From Luscinia megarhynchos (taxonomy: Eukaryota; Chordata; Aves; Passeriformes; Turdidae), in NCBI GenBank assembly GCA_034336665.1, contig CM067591.1, positions 372,001-436,000 of the forward strand: DNA of 64,000 nucleotides. Reading direction: 5' to 3'. Below, in pieces: positions 31,655 through 42,400 of the stretch (position 1 is the first letter of the stretch; every line of letters starts with the position of its first letter). The translations under genes were made by a program, and so were the position numbers. Under the pieces are notes generated by a model. The model saw nothing but the letters and a program-made list of their open reading frames with translations. It had not been told where the DNA came from and made no database searches.

Positions 31655-31950
31655 CCCGCTGAGGACCGTGCTGCCCCTGCCCGGTGGCCGCGGTGATGTC
31701 GAGCTGAGAGTGGCGGCCGCCCGAAATTCGGGCGGCAGCAAATTCGGGGGAGGGAATTTCCCCTTCGGGTTTTGAGCGAAGAGCGAAACCTCCAAAGCAG
31801 GAAACGAAATGGGCGAGAGCGACGGCTTCGAAATGAACTCGGAAAAGCCCCGGGGAGGGCGATGGAGGCCCCGGGGGGATCGTGGGGCGAGGGTTGGCCC
31901 CAGTCCGTGCCTCAGTTTCCCCTCGCACCTTATTCCACCTCATTAGCGCT
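31655..31950 (-). promoter_or_regulatory. Probable 5' exon and promoter of the TANK-like gene
   Basis: On the minus strand a consensus donor GGG|GTAAGTCAC closes an exon at 31655 inside a GC-rich block. The matching acceptor is CACCAG at 30269. The upstream border and transcription start are unknown. The reading frame stays open across the junction back to an ATG at 31943, but the sequence does not look coding. Confidence 0.5.
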
Positions 31951-32329
31951 TTAATTTGGGGCTGATGGGTGTTTGTGCCCCGGAGACTTCATCCCTGTAA
32001 ACCAGTTAATATTGCAGCTAATATCCCAATAAACCGAAATTAATCCTCGCTCTGCTCCAGCTCAAATCTCCCAAATCCTCCGCACAGCGCCGGAGCCAAA
32101 GCAAAATCCTCGCCTGGGTGATGGATCCCGCCCGGGCCCGTCCCCCCAGGGTTTGCCCGTGGCCATCCTGCTTCTCCCAGCACGCCCAGTGCCAGGCCCT
32201 TACTGGTCCCAGCACCCTTGGGGTCCTACCCATGCAGCTCCCAGTGTCCCCAGTGCCAGGCCCTTACTGGTCCCCAACACAGCACTGCCATTTATGACAC
32301 GGGCCAGGTGGGCGTCCCCAGGACACGGC

Positions 32330-33500
32330 GTTATCCCCTGGCAGGCACCTCCGGGACCCGGCGATTCCCCCGCTCGGGCACCACCGGGAGGCGGCGTTTC
32401 CCCCATTCGGGCACCTCCGGGACCCGGCGATTCCCCCATTCAGGGACCTCTGGGACCCGGCGATTTCGCCCCGTCCAGGCACCTCCAGGACACGGCGTTA
32501 TCCCCTGGCAGGCACCTCCGGGACCCGGCGTTTCCCCCGTTCGGGCACCACCAGGACACGGCGTTTTTCCCGTTCAGATGCCTCGGGGGCCCGGCGTTTC
32601 CCCCGTCCAGGCACCTCCAGGATGCAGCGTTTCCACCTTTTCAGGCGTCTCCAGGACCCGGCGTTTTCCCCGTTCTGGCGCCTCCGGGAACCGGCATTTT
32701 CCCCGTCCGGGCATCTCCAGGATACAGCATTTCCCCTGTTCAGGCACCTCCAGGACCCGGCGTTTTCCCGCGTTCGGGGATCCGGCGTTTTCCCCCGTCC
32801 AGGCACCTCCAGGATGCAGCGTTTCCCCTTTTTTGGGCGCCTCCGGGACCCGGCGTTTCCCTTGTTCGGGCATCGCCAGGACCAGGCGTTTTCCCCCGTT
32901 CGGACACCTCGGGTACCCGGCGTTCCCCCTGTTCAAACGCTTCCGGGACCCGGAGATTCCCCCGTTCGGGCACCACCAGGACCCGGCGTTTCCCCCGTTC
33001 AGGGACCTCCGGGACCCGGCGTTTCCTCTGCTCGGGCACCTCCGGCACCCGACATTTCCCCCTTTTCGGGCTTCTCCGGGACCCGGCGTTTATCCCAGTC
33101 GGGCACCTCCGGGACACGGCATTTCCCCCGTTCGGGCTTCTCCGGGACGCTGCGTTTCCCCCTGTTCAGGAAGCTCCAGGACCTGGCGTTTTCTCGTGTT
33201 CAGGGACCTCCGGGACCCGACGTTCCCTCCCTTCCGGGCACCACTGGGACCCGGCGTTTATCCCGGTCGGGCATTTCCAGGACCCGGCGTTTCCCCACGC
33301 TCAGGAAGCTCCGGGACCCGGCGTTTCCCCTGCTCAGGCACCTCCGGGAAACGGCGCTTTCCCTGGTCAGGCAGCCCCGGGACCCGGCGTTTCCCCCCGT
33401 TCAGGAATCTCCGGAATCCGGCGTTTTCCCCCTTCGGGCGTTTCCGGGACCCGGCGTTTTCCCCTGTTCAGGTCTCTCTAGGACCCGGCGTTTTTCCGGC
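32330..33500. repeat. 33-bp minisatellite
   Basis: About 35 imperfect copies of a unit built on cacctccgggacccggcg and tttcccccgttcggg. Since 33 is divisible by three and the unit lacks stops on the plus strand, three overlapping plus-strand frames stay open for 390-440 codons. Confidence 0.95.
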
Positions 33501-36384
33501 CCATCGGCTTTAGGAACGCAGCGGCCCCGCCCCGTGCACCTGCCCCGGGGGGCGGGAACAGGTAGCGCAGGTGACCCCGCCCCACCCGGACGCACCTGCG
33601 GCCCCGTAGCCGCTGTGGAGCCGGTGAGAGGGGAGGGGACCGGGGTGTCAGCCTCTTTCAACTGCAAGGGGGTCTGGGGGGGTCCCCGTCCTGAGTTCTT
33701 GCTGGGGAAGGGGGGCCCGGGGTCCCGGTGCGCGGCCCTCGCCCCTCGCCCCGGGGGAAGGAGTCTGGTGATCCCGGGGGTCGTGGTGCTGTGCTCCTTT
33801 CTGCGGTAAGGGGGTCTGAGGGTCCCGGTGTGAAGTCCCTTGCCTCAGGGAAGAGGTCCGGGGGTCCCGGTGTGGGGCCCCCCACCGCGATCAGGGGGTC
33901 TGGACGTGCTGGTGTGGACCCCCCCACCCCGCACGACAGGGAGACAGGAGAGTCCCGGGGGGGAGCAGGGTGGTCCTGGGGAGGGCCCTCCTGGGTTGGG
34001 TGCTCGGGGGTCCCGGTGCAGAGACCCCCTCCATGGAAGGGGAGTCAGGTGGTCCCGGGATAGAGCCCCCGGGGTGGGGGGAGTCCGGATGGAGCCCCCA
34101 GAGCAGCCCAGCGGCTCCAGGGGCTGCGGCAATTCCGGGCAGGGGCAGCGGGAGCACCCAGTCCCCGTCACCCCCGTGGGGCACCCCGGGGTCCCGGCGG
34201 GGCGGAGACCCTCGCACACCCCCCACCTCCCACCCCCGGGAGGGGCTCCAGGACCCCGGGGCTCATCCCCAGGGGGGAGGGCGGCACCTGCACGGGGGGA
34301 GCCCGACAGGATCCCTCTTCCTGCAGCTCCCACCCCTCGCGCTCCCAGTTCCTCCCCTTGGACCTGAATCCCCCCGGGAGCGACCCCGCTTTCCCCTGCC
34401 GCGCCCCCTTCCCGCTCGTGGCTCTCCCCAGTTCCTGCCCCTCCCGATGTCATCGTGGCTCTCTGCCACGTGGAGCCGGCGGCCACCTCGCCTTGCGGCG
34501 GAGTCGGTGTCATTCACTTGTATTTTATTTATTTTCCTTTTTTTCCTCCACTGTATCTCCAGCGTATCTCTGTGTGTTTTCCTCCAGTATCTCTCTGTTT
34601 CCTCTGTTTCCCCACCATCCCTCCCTCTCACACCACGGGGGCTGCTCCTCGAATTCCCACCGAGCCCTTTTCCCCTTTTCTGACCCCAGGAGGCTCCCCT
34701 GGTCATTTCGATGCTGTTTTTCCGAGGTGCAGGGCCAGCCCCCTGCAGCACGGGATTTTCGGGCTGGGATGGAGCAGAATCCTCCGGGGAGTTTGCAGGG
34801 CAGGTAGCAGAGAGCTCAGAACCAGAGCTCTGCGCCAAATCCACCCCGGCCTTTCGGGGAGAATTTTTTATTTGTATTTGGCTTTTTGGCCCTTTAGGGG
34901 AAGGGACTGGGGTTGGGAGCGGCCGCTCTTGTTGTGCACGGCCTGTGCCCCCCCCGCACACCTCAGTGTCCCTCTGGGCTTAATTAGCACCGACACCTAA
35001 CGAGCTTCGCTAGCAACGGGGCAGGAAGGAAGCTCAGAGAGTTGTGGGGTTGATGGAAATGGGTTTTTGTTCCCCAAAATCCGTTGCTTTTCCCTTCCCC
35101 TCCCCGTACGGCAGCGCGGTGCGATGAAAACCTCGGGGGGCACAAGTGGGGTGGGGGCACCCCCGCTCAGCTTCGGGCAGGAATTCCGAGGAAATAGCAG
35201 GAGACACGAAGGGATTGAAGGGTTTTTTTCCCCGATTCGGCGTTTCCGCGGATGGGGCCGGGGACCTTGGCAGTGAAGCGTGGTCCGGCTTTGATCCCGC
35301 GGCGCTGAAAGCGGGGACCCCGGGGCGCCCCCTCCTCCCCAGCCCAAACTTCCTCGGCCTTGAAGTTGCGGCAGGTGCCCTTCCCCGCCCCATCTCCAAG
35401 AGAATGAAAAGAAAAGGGGAAAAAAAAAAAGAACCAGGGGAAGGGGGGGCACCCCGAAGTGGAGGAGGAGGAGGAGATGGCGGTGAATGGATCCCGCCGG
35501 GCTCGTCCATGCTCCGGCGGCCGCGGCTCACAAAGAGGAGCCGCGGGGAGTTCGGGGGAGGCTCAGAGCCTCCGACGGAGCCCGGGGCAAGTTCGGGAGC
35601 TGGCACCGAGCCGCCGGTGGCCGCAGCACCGGGCACGGCACCGGACACCGAGCCTGCTGCTCCACTCGGCCGAACCCGGAGCGCTGCACGGTCTGCTCGA
35701 GTTTTCCTTCGCAGGCAGGAAAATACCCAGGAAAAGGCTTTTTCCCCCGGCCAAAAAGATTTTGGGCAAAATTTTGGCTCTATTTTAACTTCTGCGTGCG
35801 AGGGGAGGCTGCAGCCTCCGGATAAATCTCAGAAGGAATTTTTGGAGGGTCCCGTGTGTGGTGGTGGGGGGTGGCACATCCTCCGGCATTTATTAACCCG
35901 CATTTTTCTTGCTGTTTTAATTTTGGCATGGATTTAGGGGCTGGAAGGGCTGGGGGATAATGAATTTTACAGGTGTCTCGTGCCAAATTTTATATTAATA
36001 TATTGCTAATATTATATTGCTATATTAATATATCACTAACGCTGTATTGCAATTTTAACACGTTAATATGTTACTGATATTACTTGATGTCAATATTTAA
36101 TGTATTGTGTTGCTATTGTGTCATTATGTTATTATTTGTTATTAATCTCCTTAGTGGGAGGTTCCCTGCCCGTGGCAGGGGGTTGGACTGGGACGATCTT
36201 TAAGGTCCTTAACAAAAATATTCCTTTACTTGATTATATTTTTATATTCTGTTTAGCTACAACAGAATCTTAGAATAGAATTTTAAATACAATATGTGAT
36301 ATCTTCAGTTCAATATTTTTATTTTGGCATCAAGGGAACGCGTCCAGCCCGGGAATTAACTGCAGGTGTCTCTCCTTCCCCCAG
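33500..36384. other. Region upstream of GALNT6
   Basis: Divergent space between the TANK-like gene and GALNT6. It has loose ggggggtcccggtg repeats (33660-34060) and CpG-rich sequence (about 35100-35720), a plausible place for the GALNT6 promoter and first non-coding exon. From 35980 to 36350 it is AT-rich and includes a short CR1 end (about 36155-36212). No coding exon was recognised. Confidence 0.5.
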
Positions 36385-36490
36385 GTCACAGGAGCACAGC
36401 AGCGCATCGTGATGCACCCCGAACCCCCCCATTCCTGAATCCCTCAGCCCAGCCCGGAGAACCCTCCAAAACCCACCCAAAAACCCCAAA

Positions 36491-39400
36491 ATGAGGCTGT
36501 TCCGCCGCCGCTACAGCCCCTTGAAGGTGGCCTTGGCGGGCGCCGTCTTCGTCCTCTTCCTCTTCATCCTGCAGAAGGACGCGGGCAGCAAGGAGCCGGG
36601 CGAGGAGCCGTGGCTGCGGAACATCGTGCCGGGCAAGGGGCAGGTGCTGGACCTGATGCTCGGCGCCGTGCGGCGACCTGCGGGACTCGATGCCGCGGCT
36701 GCAGATCGGGGCCCCGGAGCCGCCGCCGGAGCCGCTGCCCAGCGGCCGCTCCTGCCTGCCCGGCGTGTACACGGCGGCCGAGCTGCGGCCGCTGATGGAG
36801 AGACCCCCGCAGGACCCCGCCAGCCCCGGGGCCGACGGAAAAGCCTTCAAGAAGGATCGCTGGACGCCCGAGGAGACCAAGGAGAAGGAGCGGGGCTATG
36901 AGAAGCATTGCTTCAACGCCTTCGCCAGCGACCGCATCTCCCTGCAGAGAGCGCTGGGCCCCGACAGCCGCCCCCCCGAGTGAGAGCCGGGCTCGGAACC
37001 GCGGGGCGAGTTACCCCAGAGATGGGGCGAGTTACCCCCGGGGATGGGGCGAGTTATCCCCCGGAGATGGGGCGAGTTATCCCCCGGAGATGGGGCGAGT
37101 TACTCCCGGAGATGGGGCGAGTTATCCCCCGGAGATGGGGCGAGTTACCCCCGGAGATGGGGCGAGTTACCCCCGGAGATGGGGCGAAGTTCCCCGGAGA
37201 TGGGGGCGAGCTACCCCGGAGATGGGGCGAAGTTATCCTCGGAGACGGGGGCGAAGTTACCCCCAAGATGGGGCGAATTACCCCCAGAGATGGGGCTAGT
37301 TACCCCCCGGAGATCCGGGGCGAGTTACCCTCGGAGATCGGGGCTAATTACCCCCGGAGATGGGGGCGAAGTTATCCCCGGAGATGGGGCGAGTTCCCCC
37401 GGAGATGGGGCGAGTTCCCCGCGGGGATGGGGCGAGTTACCCCCGGAGATGGGGGCGAAGTTCCCCCGGAGATGGGGGCGAGTTCCCCCGGAGATGGGGG
37501 CGAGTTCCCCCGGAGATGGGGCGAAGTTACCCCCGGAGATGGGGCGAAGTTCCCCCGGAGATGGGGGCGAAGTTACCCCCCGGAGATGGGGGCGAGTTAC
37601 CCCCCAGAGATGGGGGCGAGTTACCCCCGGAGATGGGGCGAGTTATCCCCCTTTCGGGCGGAGTTACCCCCTTTGGGGCGTGAGTTACTCCCTCAAATCT
37701 GGGGAATTACCCCTGAGATCTGCCCCCTCACTCCCTTGCATTTCGGAGGAAGTTAAAGCAGGCTGGGGCCAGGATGTGACCCAGCACTGGCAGAGGATTG
37801 AATGGAGACAGAGCTGGAAAAAAAAAAAAAAAGGAGAATTCATTTATTATAATTTCTCCCTAATTTGGCCCCTTTTGGGGGCGGGTTCTTGGCAAGGGGC
37901 TCTTTGTGTCTCCTGTACCTGCTCGGTGGCTCCGGCACCTCCCCGCCTTTCCCTCCTCTCCCTCCTTTATTCCAGCGGCTCCGGAGCTCAGACTTTTTCT
38001 TTTCTTAGCGGAGTGGAACAGCCTCGGACCCCGCTGGGGTCGGGGGGAGGGAAACGGGGAAGCTCCAGAGATTTCCCCGCCTGCCCTCGGCCGGGGGCTG
38101 CCGGATTAAAGCGGGGCCGCCCCGGCCCCGGCCCTGCCCGTGCGGGGGGATGGGCTGGGGGACACACGGGGGGAATTCGGGATGGAAAAAGCCTTGAAAG
38201 GACGGAGGAATCCAGCCCCCCGCGCCGGCAGGCGATTATCCGTGCTTAGCAGGTGTAGCGGTGACAAAGGGGGGACACGGAGGCCGGGAATGGGACTCAC
38301 TCAACCAAAATCAATGGGAATCAAAGCAGGGATGAGTCCAGAGGGGCCAGAGCTGCTCCCCCGCTGGGGCTTTGGGGAGGGGGGACATCGGGGGGTCACT
38401 GCGGTCGTGCCTCGCCCTTCACCCCCTCCCCCTCCTTTCTGTGCCCCAGGTGCATCGACCAGAAGTTCAAGCGCTGTCCCCCCCTCCCCACCACCAGCGT
38501 GGTCATCGTGTTCCACAACGAGGCCTGGTCCACCCTGCTGCGGACCGTGTACAGCGTCCTGCACTCGTCCCCGGCTCGGCTGCTCCGGGAGGTCATCCTG
38601 GTGGATGATGCCAGCACGGACGGTGGGCGGGGACACGGGGGGCGGGGGAGGCAGGAACCAGGGCGGGGTGTGGGGTCAGGGGATGCAGGGTCAGAGGGAT
38701 GCAGGGTCAGAGGGATGCAGGGGTCAGGGGGATGCAGGAGTGTGATGGGATGGGGTCAGGGGATGCAGAGTCAGAGGCATGCAGGGTCAGGGGATGCAGG
38801 GTCAGGGGGATGCAGGAGTGTGATGGGATGTGGGGTCAGGAGGATGCAGGAATGTGATGGGGTGTGGGGTCAGGAGGATGCAGGAATGTGATGGGGTGTG
38901 GGGTCAGAGGGATGCTGGAGCTGAGATGGGATGTGGGGTCAGGGAGATACAGGAATTGAGATGGGATGTGGGGTCAGGGGGATGATGAAGCTGTGATGGG
39001 ATGTGGGGTCAGAGGGGTGCAGGAGCTGAGATGGGATGTGGGGTCAGGAGGATGCAGGGTCAGAGGGATGCAGGGGTCAGGGGGATGCAGGAGTGTGATG
39101 GGATGTGGGGTCAGGGGATGCAGGGTCAGGGATGCAGGAGCTGAGATGGGATGTGGGGTCAGAGGGATGGAGGAGTGTGATGGGATGTGGGGGTCAGGGC
39201 GATGCAGGGGTCAGAGGGATGCAGGGTCAGAAGGATGCAGGAGCTGAGATGGGATGTGGGGTCAGGGGATGCAGGGTCAGGGATGCTGGAGCCATGCAGG
39301 ATGTGGATGTCAGGGGAGGCAGGACGAGCTGTGATGGGATGTGGGAGCAAGAGGGACGCAGGAGGAGCTGTGAGGCTGCTGGAGTTTGGGATTTGGGGCC

Positions 39401-42400
39401 CAGAGGAAGGCAGGATCCACGGCAGGATGTGGGATCAGAAGGATGTGGGAGCCCTGGCAGGGTGCAGGGGATGCCAAAGGACATCCCATCTCACACCCCC
39501 CCCGGGATTTCCCATCTCACACCCTCCCCGGGATTTCCCATTTCACACCCCCCAGAGCACCCCAGGATTTCCCATCTCACATCCCCCAGAGCACCCCGGG
39601 ATTTTCCCTTCCCCAGCACCGATGTTAACCCAGCCCTGGGGACAAACCGTGTGCCCCACAAACCACCACCCTCTTTAATTAGCACCCAGAGCTAATTAAC
39701 CCGGGGTTCAGTGGCAGGGCGCTGGGAGGAGTGGACTCTGCCCTTGTCCCAGATAAATTCTCCCTTTCCACCCTCGGGCTCCCGAGGAGCAGGAACCTCG
39801 CGGTGCCCCAGGGTTTCATCGCCCCAAAACTCGACTCCCACCGCGGCTGGACGTGGGTGGGACTCGGGTTCCCTTCCCAGGACGGTTTTCTGGGAGTCCC
39901 GGCTCTCACTGGGCCATTCCCAGCTCCTGGCTTGGCTGCACCTGCCAAGAAATCCCGGGTTCCTCTGGTGACCTCAGTAACAGCTTGGTCTGGTGACACT
40001 TGGAGCACAGGGACGTGCCCTCCTCACCTGCCAGTCCCTCTCCAGGGACAGATCAGACCATGATAAAACTCATTTTCTTTAGCCAAAAATACAATTGGGT
40101 TTGGGGCAAAGGCTCAGGTGTCCCTGAACCCAAACCCAAATACAGGGGATGGGATAATGGGATGGGATAATGGGATGGGATAATGGGATGGGATAATGGG
40201 ATGATGGGATGATGGGATAATGGGATGGGATAATGGGATGGGATAATGGGATGGGATAATGGGATGGGATAATGGGATGGGATGGGATGGGATGATGGGA
40301 TGGGATGGGATGGGATAATGGGATGGGATAATGGGATGGGATGGGATGGGATGATGGGATGGGATGGGATGGGATGGGATAATGGGATGGGATAATGGGA
40401 TGGGATGATGGGATGGGATGATGGGATGGGATGGGATAATGGGATGGGATGATGGGATGGGATGATGGGATGGGATGATGGGATGGGATGGGATGGGATG
40501 GGATAATGGGATGGGATGATGGGATGGGATAATGGGATGGGATGGGATAATGGGATGATGGGATAATGGGATGGGATGGGATGGGATGGGATGGGATGGG
40601 ATGGGATGGGATGATGGGATGGGATAATGGGATGATGGGATGGGATGGATGGCTGGCGGGCTGCAGGATGGGCTGCAGGGACTGACACCCGCCTCTCTGA
40701 CGGATCGGGGTGCTGTTCCCACCCAGAGTACCTGAAGGAGGAGCTGGAGCGCTACGTGGAGCAGCTGCAGATCGTGCGCGTGGTGCGGCAGCGGGAGCGC
40801 AAGGGGCTCATCACGGCGCGGCTGCTGGGCGCCAGCGTGGCCAGCGGGGAGGTGCTGACCTTCCTGGACGCCCACTGTGAGTGCCCACCCGCGACACCCC
40901 CGCGCCCCCGCCGCGCCCCCGCCGTGCCCGCCAACCCCGCCCCGTGTCCCAGGCGAGTGTTTCCACGGGTGGCTGGAGCCGCTCCTGTCGCGCATCGCCG
41001 AGGAGCCCACGGCCGTGGTGAGCCCCGACATCGCCACCATCGACCTCAACACCTTCGAGTTCTCCAAGCCCGTGCAGAACGGGAAGCAGCACAGCCGCGG
41101 CAACTTCGACTGGAGCCTGACGTTCGGCTGGGAGGTCATTCCTGCGCGGGAGAGGCAGCGCCGGAAGGACGAGACCTTCCCCATCAAGTAAGCGCTCCGT
41201 CCGGCTGGGTTCGCGCTTTTCTCCGGCCTTTCCCAGGTGTCCTCGGTGTTGGCGGGCGGGTGGTGCTGCCCCTGCCCAGCACGAGTCTCCCCTGGGATTC
41301 TTGGCATGGGAGATCTCAGGGAGTTTGTGCCCGGGCATGGTCAGAGATGGGGGGATGGTGGAGGACAAACCTCGCCTGGGGCTTGGGGACCTTGGAATCG
41401 CCTCCGCCAGAGCGGCCCGTTAAGGATTTAATTGCTGTCTGCACCTTCGCTCTCACAACGAGTCACCTGTGGATCAGGCTGCACCAAGGTTTTTATCCCT
41501 GTTTTACCTGCAGAGAGAGTCTGGGCGGTTTTCCAGGACCTGCCGGGTGCTCCCGCGGGGAGACACCGGACACCCCGCCCGGGCCCGGGGCCGCCTTTGT
41601 GCCGGGTCACCTGGGAGACGCTCCGGCCCCAATAAAGGCTCTTTTCTCCTCCAGCCGGGCGCTCGGCTCCCGGCGGGGCCGCGTCTCCAGCAGCTCGGCC
41701 AGCCCTTGGGGTTTATTCTTTTTCCTGAATAAAAGCGAGGTTCTGTTCCAGCCTCAGATGGAAAAGATTAGGGAAGAGGGAGGAGGGATTGGGGCACCGA
41801 GCTCTGACCTCCCTCTCTTTTTGGCGACAGGTTTTTGGTAACAATATCCTCCTTTCCCTTTGTATCCAGCCGGCAGCGAGGCCCCTCCGTGTCACGCTGT
41901 CACCTCTGTGCCCTCCCAGCAGCCAGGCCCGGCCTGTCCGCCAAAGCCACCACAGCTGGATGGAGGGGGAACTCTGATTTCGGGGCTGTGATGTCCCAAA
42001 ACTCAGATTTCTGCCCTTGCTTTGCCCCCGCAGGTCCCCGACCTTCGCAGGTGGCCTCTTTGCCATCTCCAGGTCCTACTTCGAGCACATCGGCTCCTAC
42101 GACGACCAGATGGAGATTTGGGGGGGTGAGAACGTGGAAATGTCCTTCAGGGTAAGGACGGGGGGGTCACCTTCGAAGGCACCTCCAGGCAGTTCCCTGT
42201 CGGGGGGCCCGGGGGCTGGACCCCCCACCTCAGGTGTGGCTTCCCCGCAGGTGTGGCAGTGCGGGGGACAGGTGGAGATCATCCCCTGCTCCGTCGTGGG
42301 CCACGTGTTCCGCTCCAAGAGCCCCCACACCTTCCCCAAGGGCACCCAGGTGATCTCCCGGAACCAGGTGCGCCTGGCCGAGGTCTGGATGGACGATTAC

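Noticed and set aside
32153..33809. Long overlapping plus-strand open frames of 395-442 codons
   Set aside because: They are products of the 33-bp minisatellite; three frames are open at once with no conserved domain.
35146..35937. Plus-strand open frame of 263 codons upstream of GALNT6
   Set aside because: CpG-rich chance frame with no domain; more likely promoter or 5' UTR sequence.
40136..40660. Interstitial telomere-like repeat
   Set aside because: The unit is GGGAT/GGGATAAT, not TTAGGG.
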